A stretch of DNA of 64,000 nucleotides from Setomelanomma holmii (lineage: Eukaryota > Ascomycota > Dothideomycetes > Pleosporales > Phaeosphaeriaceae), in NCBI GenBank assembly GCA_010015745.1, contig ML978179.1, positions 124,001 to 188,000 on the forward strand, given 5' to 3'. This document shows, in pieces, positions 46,161-57,237 of the stretch; position 1 is the first letter of the stretch; each line of letters opens with the position of its first letter. Both the position numbers and the translations under genes were made by a program. The notes beneath the pieces were generated by a model. It was not told the DNA's origin and ran no database searches. It was given only the letters and a program-made list of their open reading frames with translations.

Positions 46161-48121
46161 ATGGCGGGGCAGTCCTTCGAGTCTTCGCCTTCGCCAATCA
46201 GGAAGGAGAAGGAAGAACATGCTCAAACATATGCACAGTCGGTTTGTCACTCTTTAACTTCGGTCTTGACTAACACTATGCAGACACGGAAGTTCCACAG
46301 AGGATGCTATCGTACCATGGTTTCCAGATCCAATGGACGGATGGAATGAAGAGTCAGAAAGCTTCTCGCCGCGACATGAAGCAGCCACTATTGAGCTCTT
46401 TTTTGACCTTTGGTTCGTCGCAAACCTGGCAACCTTCACACAATACCATGCCATCACAAATCGCTACACTTTCTGGTCGTACATCGCTTTTTTCATGATC
46501 CTATGGACGTCTTGGTTCCATGTCGTGTGCTTCGATACACGATTCACTTCCGACTCGGTCTGGGAACGCGCATGCAAGACAGTGCATTTCTGCGCATTCG
46601 CTGCATTCGCGCTTGTCGGATACAAGTTTGCGCCTCGTGCAAAAGACGTGCAGTCCGCGACACCTCATTGGATCTATCGAACCATGTGTTTCGCCGTACT
46701 GCTCAGTCGTGCCTGGCTCGCCCTACAGTACCTTGTCACAACGATGATGTGCACAACACGGAAACATCGCGCACTTCGTCTCACCTTACCCCTGGCAGTG
46801 AACTCTCTGCTCTTTCTGTGTGTCGCGGCTGTGTTTGGTGGACTCTTCGCGGGCTTCCGCAGTATCAAACAAGATCTTACCGGCGTCCTCATCGGTGTCT
46901 ACGTTGTGCTCACGCTCGAGTTCTTCGGAAGCTTGACTATCTCAATGTTCTGGTGCAAGCTGTCATTCAGAACTACCCACATCGGTGAGCGCCTAGGCCT
47001 TTTAGGGCTCATCATCATCGGAGAAGGAGTCATCGGTTTGTCTAAGACAATCGTGCGTACAATGGGCAAGAACGGACCGACCATCGGATCGGCTGCTCAA
47101 GTCTTCTGCATCATCCTCATTTTGGTCTTCATGTGGTACGTAGCCTCTGGTCAGGCGTTCAGCGGTTTTACTAAAGTTTTACAGGATTTTGTACTTCGAC
47201 AAAGTCCCCAGATATCGCTTTGGCACCGTCAAGCAACAAGTGTGGATGGGACTCCATCTTCCCTTCCACTTAGCCATTCTCGGCGTCGTCGAAGGCTCAC
47301 AACAGCTCGTACAAGCACGATATATCTACTACAACACCGGCGTAATGGCCCACAAGGTTTGGTACGGTTGTGTTGGCCAACACCTCGATGGCGCTGCACT
47401 TCGGAACAACCTTACCAAGAACATCGAGTACTTCAAACTGAACGAGTCGGCTCGTGGCATAATCGCTCTCGAAGATGTCTATAGGGACATCTATCTTCTC
47501 GGGAACACTTCAAACGTGTGCTCTCCAGCAAATACCACTGATCTAAGCAACGAGTTCAGAGGCATTCCATATACTTTCGCGCAATTCTTTACCAACGCCA
47601 TGGGCGCCATGTTTCAGTCTTTCGACATCGACATCCCAATCAAAGGCCCAGTCACAACTCTCAGCATCGCATTCGAGTCCTGGCTCTTAGTGTACACGTA
47701 CTTCTGGTCCGCCATCATCCTGCTCCTCGTCTGCTATTTGGTCACTTCACTTCTGGCCGAGACGGATGGCAGAGGTCACTGGCGGTCACTCATCAGATAC
47801 GCAAGCCTTACGGTATTGTCGCGCGCAGCAATGATCATCATGGCTGTCGTTCTGTTAGCATATGGCAAGACAGACGGACCCATTTACACGTTCATCCAAA
47901 GCTTCATTGCGACGGGTTGGCTGCTGCCTACTGTTGTGCTGGCGTTCTGGATCATCTGCATTACGGATAGGCTTGGCAAGATGTGGCAGCAGAGGAGTGA
48001 GAAGAAGTATGAGAGCGTAGCTCATGCCGAACGGGAGACACATGAAGAGGAGGAGATTGTGCCTGAGCAGGGTGTTAGACGGAGGGGCACCAATACTTAT
48101 GGATATCCAGCGCATGACTAA
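46161..48121 (+). CDS. LtrA-like integral membrane protein
   Basis: Exons 46161-46237, 46284-47135 and 47185-48121, 621 aa, introns 46 and 49 bp. The family hallmark of low-temperature-requirement-A proteins is seen right after the hydrophilic start: EAATIELFFDLWFVANLATF, then WTSWFHVVCFDTRF and GERLGLLGLIIIGEG in the sixth-to-seventh membrane region. The third exon opens ILYFDKVPRYRFG, completing the conserved FMW-ILYFD junction. Ten or more hydrophobic segments are present, with a hydrophilic loop in the middle (about residues 380-450). LtrA was named in Listeria, where it is needed at low temperature; the fungal proteins are uncharacterised. The ATG at 46161 (GTCATGGCG) gives a short acidic N-terminus. 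Confidence 0.88.
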
Positions 48122-48444
48122 AACGCAGTCGAGCCATCGTTACGAGTGTGGTTTCTTGATGTTTTTACGATAATGAGCGGCGTTCTATATCCAAGAAGCA
48201 AGACCACTGTTGGGCATGGACAATAGCTTTCGACTGCGGTTGCGCTACGTACTGCTTGACTTTTGTGCGGTGCACGATAGCAAAAAAATTTCTTTCCCAA
48301 CTACCGAGTTTCTATGCGCTTCGAAATGTCGTTCTCTCACCTGCGTGCTCGCCGCATTGAAATCTTGAATACTACTACCACAATCGTTCCACCTACAGCC
48401 TACAACAGTCAACAAACACGATCAGCAAACACAAAGTCACAATC
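48122..48444. other. Short intergenic spacer
   Basis: 3' UTR of the LtrA-like gene and leader of the next gene. Nothing else seen. Confidence 0.6.
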
Positions 48445-49316
48445 ATGTCAGCGCCATTGAGTGCAGTACGACCCGTACCTTGGACTGCGCCGCAAGCGTA
48501 TCAACAACCACACCATTCAATGCCCGAATCTCAATTACGACAGCAGATCGGAGATGGCAGATGGCCAAACGGCGTCTTGTCTGGCGGCATGGTGATTGAT
48601 CTACTCGAATACTTGAGCACTACGACGGGTACTTCTGATTACGCACTCGTGCTGTCGTTAAAGTCACACTATGTTGAGCCGTTTGGACGAATTGAGAGAC
48701 GAGATGGACTAGTAGTGACGGATGCGCTAGATCTGTATGTCTCCAACCTCATGTGCCGCCTTGATTTACAAACCATTCTCGAGGAAGACATACTGACGCC
48801 ACCATCACTTACAGTCTTTCGATAAACCATGCGCACGACCGCTTCGTTAACTTCCACGGGCAACGATCCGCAAAATAGATATGGTGGGTGTCAGGCCTCG
48901 AGTCTGTTGACATGCCGATGAAGACGTACAATCCCCTGACTTCAGTGCCACCAAACACGGAGTACAATGTCTGGAGAGCAAGCGACATGTACTTCAAGAA
49001 TGGCATTGAGGTTCTGCGGAAAGGAAAGTTCGAGGGACATCACACCGATGCGCTGGGATGGGAGAGGACGATATGGAGTGTGCCCACTTTCGACGAACGA
49101 GTCAAGAAAGAAGAGAAGGAGGTAAAGGTCAAGCTCGAAGACCTCGAGCAAAAGCCTTCTCTCAAGGACGTGCGTGGTCAACCTGATGCGCCATACGAGT
49201 CTGGGCAGCGTATCAAGAAGAAAATCAGTTCAACACCACCGATCAAGGCGCCGCCTTCCGAAGTCGAGGTAGATACTTGGTACATGTCGTCGCCTGATTA
49301 CACTAGAGTTGTGTAG
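48445..49316 (+). pseudogene. Unknown protein gene interrupted by an in-frame TAG
   Basis: Exons 48445-48734 and 48815-49316 join in phase (GTATGT donor, TTACAG acceptor) into 264 codons, but the codon at 48876-48878 is TAG. The flanking sequence reads SINHAHDRFVNFHGQRSAK, stop, then IWWVSGLESVDMPMKTYNPL without a frame change, so it looks like one domain split by a nonsense change. The N-terminus is MSAPLSAVRPVPWTAPQAYQ and the C-terminal region is Lys/Glu-rich, ending YMSSPDYTRVV. If the stop is real, the product is only about 117 aa. No intron that removes it keeps the frame: a 33-bp intron would be too short, and a 49-bp candidate puts the next exon out of frame. Family not recognised. 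Sequencing error or a natural allele remain possible. Confidence 0.5.
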
Positions 49317-50075
49317 GGAAGGAACAGGTCCAAGTCATGTGAAATACATCTGTCCCTGAATCACGGGTATGCTGGCGAAGAAGGACAGGAGTAGCTGCAC
49401 ACGAATTGTTTCCCACAAACAGCACCGGGAACCCCATGATAGTTCCACAATTCTAAATTCCAGACCTCTAACAATTGTAAATTTTAGCCGAGCCCATTTA
49501 CCCACCTTTCCCAAACAGGCAACGCCCACTCACGCGTCCCATTGGCCAGTGCACAAATGACCCACTTCAGCCCTCCACCGAATCGCCAACCGAGAAACGC
49601 TTTGCACTCTTCACGCACTCGCGCTGCTGCGGGAACTAACGCACGCGGAGCTCCCGACTGCAAGCAATGATATCGCAGGGCTTATCGAGACGTTGTGACA
49701 GGGCGGGCGCGAGGCGTGCGTACCTGCGTCGCGAACGGGCTGTGATGAGTTAGGGTGGGCTGCGAGAGGCCAAGATATGTTGAGAAGGGAGTTTGGCGCG
49801 GGTCGTGTGCCGTGGCGGCGCTGAAATGGGGCGAGAGTTGGGAGGTATTGATGCGGTGAAGGGATGGTGGCTTGCTGGATTACAGTGAATTGAGGTGTTG
49901 ATCGATGAGGTGGGCGCGGCATATAGTACGATGAGGGCTCGCATGCGGTGATGGCTGAGTCTGTTTGTCTTTGAGTACATCTGCTCGTTGCCTGTCTTTA
50001 TTCGTTCCCTCGATCGTCCTTGATAGCTTTGTGCTGTCTATCCAGTCATTACACTCATTCGACCTCGTTACCAAG
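49317..50075. other. Intergenic, no gene seen
   Basis: Promoter and leader of the FAR-17a-like gene. Frames on the minus strand at 49611-49980 are Pro/Ser/Thr-rich shadows. Confidence 0.5.
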
Positions 50076-51002
50076 ATGCAACTTTTCTCTTATGCTGCCT
50101 GGGGCATCGATCCAACCACCGGCTTCGACCCCGACAAGACGTTTGTTCGCTCGCACTTCGTGTCACCACTGGTTCTCGCATGCATCCGCGGAGTGCTCAG
50201 CCTTTACAGCTTCACCACGATCATAACATGCTACACATGGTTAGCCAGCCGAACTGCCACCATCAAGCTCAAGGACGTCAATATTGGGTCCTACACAATT
50301 CAACAATCCGAACATGCCATTGAGCAGTCATTCTCTTTCTTTACGTACCTCACCTTCTGGAGTCTCGGCTTCTACTTCCTCGTCTCGAGCGTCCATACCT
50401 TCATGTATACCTTCCGGCAACGTTCATGGCTGTACAGCTGGCCAAAACCACTGCAGCTCGCACATAGTCTCTTCTACTCGAGTGTCACATCCTTCCCGTT
50501 TCTTGTTACGATCGTGTTCTGGGGAACCATGAACTCAGGGTGGCCAGCTGGGCGCTTCGAGCAATGGATTAACATCTCCGTCCATGGACTGAACAGCGTC
50601 TTCGCAATCACGGAGATTGTGCTTCCAGTGACGGCACCACCACCCATCACACATCTATCGATCGTCCTGCTCGTTTTGTCCGTGTACCTCGGCCTGGCAT
50701 ACCTGACGCGGTACACTCAGGGCTTCTACGTGTACGAGTGGATGAACCCTGCCCATGGCAATGTGAGTGTCATCCTGCACGTCCTGGGATATGCGGGCGG
50801 TATGATCACCATCTTCTTCATTGTGCGATACGCCATCGTTGTACGGAACATGTTGGCGCAGAAGATGGAGTCAAGACACAGCGAAGGCCTGCACGAGAAA
50901 GCCATCAAGCTCGACGATCGGTCCGATACGTGGTCTGCGAGGGTCGAGATCGTAAGGCCAACTGCGGTGAAGAAACCGGGGCAGTACTCTAGTTGGGTTT
51001 GA
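50076..51002 (+). CDS. FAR-17a/AIG1-like integral membrane protein
   Basis: Intronless, 308 aa from the ATG at 50076 (AAGATGCAACTT). An in-frame extension upstream to 49965 lacks a better start. About six hydrophobic segments are spread through the chain, with ACIRGVLSLYSFTTIITCYT, HSFFYSS-like VTSFPFLVTIVFWGTMNSGW, and a conserved WINISVHGLNSVFAITEIVL block typical of FAR-17a/AIG1 proteins. HLSIVLLVLSVYLGLAYLTR and YVYEWMNPAHGN follow. Animal members (AIG1, ADTRP) hydrolyse fatty-acid esters of hydroxy fatty acids using a Thr and His pair; the NISVHGLN His may correspond, but this needs alignment. The C-terminal tail is hydrophilic and cytosolic. Confidence 0.82.
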   Translation: MQLFSYAAWGIDPTTGFDPDKTFVRSHFVSPLVLACIRGVLSLYSFTTIITCYTWLASRTATIKLKDVNIGSYTIQQSEHAIEQSFSFFTYLTFWSLGFYFLVSSVHTFMYTFRQRSWLYSWPKPLQLAHSLFYSSVTSFPFLVTIVFWGTMNSGWPAGRFEQWINISVHGLNSVFAITEIVLPVTAPPPITHLSIVLLVLSVYLGLAYLTRYTQGFYVYEWMNPAHGNVSVILHVLGYAGGMITIFFIVRYAIVVRNMLAQKMESRHSEGLHEKAIKLDDRSDTWSARVEIVRPTAVKKPGQYSSWV

Positions 51003-53882
51003 CGGGTTCCGAGATCCTTTTTACAAGCCAAGGTTGTTGGATGCCGCTTAGTACGTTAGCTCCTGTGCCAGCGCTCGTTCTCAGGAGAAGACCGACGCCT
51101 GGCGAAACGAGGCTGTGATGGCTCGGATATTGGTCTTTCGGCGCTCGGCCGTAATCTTTAGCCTCAAGATCATGTCAGCTGATGGAACACCTGAGATCTC
51201 AACGCCCGGCGCGTCGGTGATCATGAAACCGCCGTGACCGTTTGTGGTGCTGCTCGTTGTGTTGGTAGCGCTAAGGATGGATATCCTTCTGTTAATCTGC
51301 CGCAGCAGCCTCAAAGTTGCTTCGTGGGACGCCGTGGCGGAGACCGAGCTTTCAGGCCGCCCACAACATGCCGTTATGGAGAAAGTGGAGACAGGGGGCG
51401 AAGATGTGGCAAGCCTTGATATGGTGAAGAGAGCTTGAGCAATGCTTGTAATGTAACCTCGAGTTGTTTGTGAGTAGTTGCAAATCAGTAATACTGAAGA
51501 CGTGATTGTCAAAGTAACTTTTTTTTTTGAGTCTGTATGTCTCGCTTGATTTTGAGAAAATATTCCCAAGGTCTTATTATTTGAGTGTCGCCAAGTGATA
51601 TTGATGAAGCTTACCACTGCTACACACGACACCGCTTTATAACTCTAGCAACATGTGGGGCACATCAGTTTTACCTACATTGTAAAGACACCCTCAGGAC
51701 GAGACAAGCCACTATCGGGACACCAGTGCGCCTCTCTTGGACATGAATACAGTTTCAGTTCCTCCCCGCAATGAAGCTGATGGTGACATGCCATTGTCAT
51801 GAAAGATGCCCTGGAATTCTTTCCAACCATGGCGCGGAGGTACTCACCATGGTATTGTTAATGCCGGAAGGATGCGGCATCCGATTGTCTAGTGGTCCAT
51901 ACCCGCGCGTGAGGAGTCTGCCTTGCAAGGGTGTGCAGGTGTTTGAAATTACACTGTCCTTGAAGTGCGGGATGAGCGACGTCCCTCGAGTTTTGAGTCG
52001 ACTCCACGATTTCGAGGACGGTACGCCCTTGTGATGCTACTGCACACATGAGCGGGCATTGCTTCCAATCTGGTATGAGTGGAGACATTGGTGAAGGTCT
52101 GTAACCAAGAGAGCGCGTTGACAGAATCGACCTGACGAGGGACAATCGTGATGTATCTGCTGGTAGTGCTTCTGAGAAAGTAGTGAGTAGGGTGCTCCAA
52201 TTCCTCTGAGCCGTTCACCTGGGCCAGTTCACTATCCCACCATTGTCCAAGCACTGGCTGATCTCATGGCATTCCAAGGGAGCTGTATCATGCTGGACAA
52301 GCTGTCTCGCGAGTAAGTTGAGAGATGGAGAACCTTTTCTAGGAATGCGGAGCACGGATTTCGGAGATTGTAATCCGCGGCCCACATGAAGGCGAAGCAG
52401 CATACGCCAGGAAAGACAGCTCGTGTGAGCAGACGCCGAAGACTAATTTCATACCGTGCCCGGAAATGAGAATGACGAAATTGCAACCGTCGGAATGCCA
52501 ATTCGCCTTGCACTTGAGGCTCACTACAACGCCTGCAAGACAGTTGTCTTCGCTGCATGAATTTGAGGTCAAAAAGAGGCAGCTTGTGCCGGCAAGCGAA
52601 TGCGCAGCTGATCGGTGAAGCTCAATGACATCTTTCAGCGTCTTCAATAGCTCAAGCTGAGAAGAACAGACATGGAAGTAGTGCGAGAATGCGACATTGA
52701 TAAATTCGATGCATCCATTCGCGTCAGCAGTCTCAGCGGAGGCAAACTTAAGCGGGTAGCATCAGCAAGCTGATCGGCGACCTCAGAGAGTGGAGGAGGT
52801 GCTGAAAGTAGTAATTCAATGATGTGTGTTTGTTGAGTCTTCTTAGGTGTACTCTGTAAGGCTTTGCTACTGTGTGTTAAGGTGGCCGGCGTATGGCGAG
52901 GTGTAAGAAGGTGGAGAAGCCGACAAGGGCTTGCCTCGGCTGGGCGCGATGCGGCTCGTCGTATAAAGACTTAGCGAGTTATTATTAGCCGCTGGGGGGC
53001 TATGCTGCATCCGCTGGTCTTTCATCGACATCGCCACCCACACATTAGAATTCATCCTCATTCAGCGCAAATCATCGACGCCCTTGATGTCGGTCAGTAT
53101 CGTTGTGGTGAGTGCGCAGACCGCTGAGGGAGACGGGGTGAGTCTCGTGGTCATGTACCAACTTGAGCCGTCCTTGTGCTAAGACTACCTAATGCAGCAT
53201 CGCGCAGTACCGTATCCGTTTCCTGCTCAGATTTTAAGCCTCGTTGGCGCACTGGCCCAAGTTTTAAGGCCGTTCATCCTTCTTTACGAAGCCGAACTTG
53301 GTTGTTTCGTACCAATTTCGTCAGCTGCGCCTGCCCAGACACCTAGAGTTGCAGTACAAGCATCGAGGCACAAAGGCCACCATGGGTCGGAGCGCAAGGA
53401 TTCCCCTTTCATAACAAGTATACATTGATCCTCCACCGATTGTCGCTTGCCGCACTGCGCCATTTGCCCCTGTTACGTTCCGCTACAACATCGAGCTAGG
53501 CCCGTCATATATCTCGTCCTACAGATTTGTACCACATACTCGGAAATCCACCAGTCTTGGTTTGAGACCCCAGAATATTCGAATCGGCTCTTAGCATCTT
53601 CAAGTTGGCTGAATACCGCCCCGTGCAGTAGCGCAAGCCCAGCTGCATCTAACCTGCCTGGCTTGGTGGCCCCTGCACATTCGGGAGTACAGCTCCAGCC
53701 TCAAAGCTTCGGCATACGATCCCAAGAATCCTGAAATGCTACCCGATGCCCAGCTTCTGACGGTCTTCACAACGTTCGCCAACTACAATCGTGGAGGTCT
53801 GTGTTCATCAGGGAGGTCGGTGGTCGCTTCAAAGATAGCCCAAACCAACCATCAGACAGCGCGGGAAAAGCATTTCACACCA
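51003..53882. other. Long intergenic region, no convincing gene
   Basis: About 2.9 kb. A 183-codon minus-strand frame (51081-51632) is Ser/Thr-rich and unlike known families; it may be a lineage-specific or spurious ORF. Other frames are short. A run of nine T lies near 51520. Confidence 0.4.
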
Positions 53883-55091
53883 ATGGCGCATCACCATTCC
53901 GGATCCAGGAGACAAACAAGTGTCGAGAACGAGTTGTGGTTCAGCATGCCCAGTTCTTCACGACGGCAAGGCGATAGAACTCGCATTTCAGAGCAGTCAG
54001 CATATCAAGCAACCTCATATCGCATGAGCACAGGCTCGAGTAGTTCAATAGTGTCGAGGACCGCTTCGGGTATACCATTGATATCGACACCGGCCGACAC
54101 GAACAAGCCACTGCCACCATCTCCGCCAGGACCTGAGAGGAGGTCGCGTAAGCCGACAGCATCATTACGTTCGTTTCTTGGACGTCCCCCTTCGAGCCAT
54201 CTAGACCCGAATCATCTGCAGCCAGAGCCATACAACCACCGGCACTCGGCCACTAGTACGAATCTAAGTGTAGATACAAATGGTCAATATCATCACGCAT
54301 ACTCACGCAGTATGCCGAGCTCACCGTACGAATACAATCAGGCATCAACTTCTCAGTCATCTCGACTGACGGCCTTGCCCCGAGCGCAATCAGCAGCCTC
54401 AGACTACACGAACTTCACGCCTCATCCAGACTATACATCACCACTGCAAGAATCATATCCTGTGCGAACTTCTTCCATGCACACCTACTTCGAAACCAGT
54501 CCACCTCGCGCTCGCACATTCCCTACGGAAACCAGTGTGACAAGTCCCACAATGCGAGAAGGCGTGTCCAACAGACCACGACCTCATACATGGCTCTCAC
54601 CGACTGAGTCTTTCAGCGATGCTTCTCAGTTCTCTCTCTTCGTTCAAGCAACGACCGGGTTGCCTGATGATTCGGATCCGTGGTCGCCTAATGCACCTCC
54701 TCAGCTTCAAGGTTCCCTCTTCGCTCGAAGAAGTGGGAACGACACGATACCACTTCCTCTTCAGCGTGGGCAAGAATCAGTACCTAGAAATACCCAACTA
54801 CGTACAGACTGGCAGAACTTCGAACCACCACCATTCTCGTATCGAGCAGTTTCAGCGCCAGTGTGCAGCCCACCACGTCAGGAGCCACCTCGACAGTTTC
54901 AAGGAAGTCCACACATTGATGCAGTAAACAGAGAATTGGAGCTGCTTGGCCTGGAGGACGATAGTGCACCCGATGACGAGTTGCCAGACTACCAGCAGAG
55001 TCAGGCTGAAGCGAATGCGAAGAGGAGGGCAGAAGCCTCGGCAAGAGCAAGGGAATTAGAAGCTCGATGGCGAAGTACGCGCGGTAGTTGA
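53883..55091 (+). CDS. Ser/Pro-rich disordered protein, unknown
   Basis: 402 aa from the ATG at 53883 (context CCAATGGCG); an in-frame ATG at 53736 would add 49 residues. The protein is dominated by Ser, Thr, Pro, His and Tyr, with no folded domain visible. It includes NKPLPPSPPGPERRSRKPTA and LRSFLGRPPSSHLDPNH. The C-terminal 60 residues are the most ordered: a short acidic linker LEDDSAPDDELPDYQQSQAE and a basic Ala/Arg/Glu helix ending ARARELEARWRSTRGS. Such proteins often act as signalling or cell-polarity adaptors, but no specific role is supported. Confidence 0.65.
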   Translation: MAHHHSGSRRQTSVENELWFSMPSSSRRQGDRTRISEQSAYQATSYRMSTGSSSSIVSRTASGIPLISTPADTNKPLPPSPPGPERRSRKPTASLRSFLGRPPSSHLDPNHLQPEPYNHRHSATSTNLSVDTNGQYHHAYSRSMPSSPYEYNQASTSQSSRLTALPRAQSAASDYTNFTPHPDYTSPLQESYPVRTSSMHTYFETSPPRARTFPTETSVTSPTMREGVSNRPRPHTWLSPTESFSDASQFSLFVQATTGLPDDSDPWSPNAPPQLQGSLFARRSGNDTIPLPLQRGQESVPRNTQLRTDWQNFEPPPFSYRAVSAPVCSPPRQEPPRQFQGSPHIDAVNRELELLGLEDDSAPDDELPDYQQSQAEANAKRRAEASARARELEARWRSTRGS

Positions 55092-57237
55092 TGCCATTGC
55101 ATCGTCCATGGATATCTTTCTTGATGCTGCATGTCCAACAATGTCGGCTTTCGATTCACTTCGCAATGATACCCTCGCTTGAACCTGTCCTACAAATGAC
55201 TTACACTTGATTTGGATCTGCTTCACATTTTTCACATATATAAAATTGTGTACATATTTGGTTAACTTCCAGGATATAATTGTATCCGCAAGATTTATAT
55301 ATACTGTTACACGTACTTCGAGCTATATCGCCAGGCCTTCAGCAATTCTTGGTCAGCGTCAATTGCAACATGTAGCTTAGATCCTAGCAACGATCATCAC
55401 TCGCTGTAGTGCGGTGGGAAAGGTCGTCCGGCCCTGCGATACCGCCCCTTCCATGCTGGGTACCTAAAAGCATTGTGAAAGCATCACTTCTTCATTTGCG
55501 AGGTCGCCACAGCTAGCCCCCATAGATCTTCATACATGAAAGCTATACATCATGAACGCATCGTGTAAACCTAAAATTACCAGAACCAGTATTTCGGCAC
55601 CCTGAACTACTACAGTGTCTATGCGTGTGGAAATTGGCACCAAGCCTAAGCGCCGTGTCACATGTACCAACCAGCGCGGCACCAAGCGCCGTGTGACCCT
55701 AGAGAGTATGCCTCGCGGGGAGCCTTGAGCTTGAGCGGAGCGGAGATTGGAACGTGGTAAGTAAGTTTTAATCTGTGCCTAGTTGCATATCATTGACGTG
55801 ATAGGGCCGGGTACTGACATATGTCCAGCGTTATAGCCGTTGGGTAACTCATTTCGGCTCATGAAAAGGACCCCATGTGAGTGACATGTGTGTCACCTCG
55901 CTTCTTCCCGTCGGGACATTGACGCTGATGGTGGCTTGGGAAAAGAGATAGTGGATTTGTAAAGGGGTCGGTGCTTGCAGTTCCCGCGGATAATGATCGT
56001 CCGGACGGACCAATTCGAGAAATATTTCATCATTGCTGGTCTACAATTTCAGTGTTTTGCGATCGTTATCAAGCTACTGTACACTCACAGCCTCCAGTCC
56101 GCGGTTAAGCAACCCACTTCTCTAATACAACGTTTGAATCCAACCTGGAAATGTCGTAACGGTCGTCGCACTAGCGTACTACTCAAACGCTATTCGTAAC
56201 CCAAAGGAACACATGTAAGACCTAAACCGTCAAAACCTATCGCGGGGGTTTGGGGGCGGAAAGCTTAGCCTGAGCGGACACGGTTCCACAACAGGACAAC
56301 CATCTTCGACCCTTCCGCTCCGCGTGTCGATCATCTCGAACCGGTACGTCCATCCTCCACCATCATCATCGTTGTATCGAATCCAGGGGCTTAAGATGCG
56401 ACATTCCATCAGCCGTCGCAGCAGTCCATACCAAGTGGCAATAACCATGCAAGGCGTTCGCGACGGTGCGGCTCGCCAATGTCACCACCATCACCACGAT
56501 TCACACCTCATTTCCCCTTAAGCGGACACAGCTCCGAAAATTGCGCCTATCAGTGCTAACGGGATGATCGGCATCATGGTGTTGTAGCGCAGATATGCAG
56601 CGAAGAATCTAGGTTGGAGCGGTGATGCGGGTGGCAGTGGCAGTGCAAAGGCTGTCAGACCTGTCCCGCGGCCCGGAACGATTGATGCGGGCGAGACGAC
56701 AAAAATAGGAGAACATGCATGTGGGACTTCCGAGGAAGTGTGACAAGTTTTGTCCTTCTGATGGATGGTGTTGCTTGTGTTTGATGTTGCTACGAGCTGT
56801 ATTGTGAGGTGGCGAAATGAGGTGTTAGCTTCATGTGGGCGGTGATCCTTCAATGTGGCTGTCGTTGTGCACACGAATCGATCACAGCCACTTGCTTCAC
56901 ACCTGAGTATACGTTTGCAAGAGGTCAAGATCTTCGAGAGCCATGTTGCATTCTCCGGCTGCGAAGATTGATTGTAGCTAAACATGGCGTCCTTGAGCCA
57001 CCATCAAGCGACGTTAGGGTGCATACACATGCGAGTAAGAGCTCAGGAAGGACTTGGACAGTCAAAATTCTTGTGTCTAGTGATGCTATGACCCTGGTGC
57101 ATTGCAGTGGTCGAAATGGTCATTCGGTCTGACGGGATGACATGCGGATACAAGCTGCAGTATGTGCATACACTCTTTGTACATTCCATTTTGTCTCGAC
57201 TCACCGTCCGAAATGGGTTGCTAAAGGACGTGAGCAG
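55092..57237. other. Intergenic region, no convincing gene
   Basis: AT-rich around 55230-55320. A 155-codon minus-strand frame (56518-56985) ends in a hydrophobic stretch (MMPIIPLALIGAIFGAV) but its N-terminal part looks random, so I do not call it. Confidence 0.4.

Noticed and set aside
48841..48891. Possible intron removing TAG 48876
   Set aside because: A 33-bp version is too short and a 49-bp version (GTTAAC to GTCAG) puts the next exon out of frame.
51081..51632. 183-codon minus-strand ORF
   Set aside because: Ser/Thr-rich with no recognisable domain, facing the FAR-17a-like gene end; not enough support to call.
56518..56985. 155-codon minus-strand ORF ending in a hydrophobic stretch
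   Set aside because: The N-terminal part looks random and there is no strong start; a real short exon inside it cannot be excluded.
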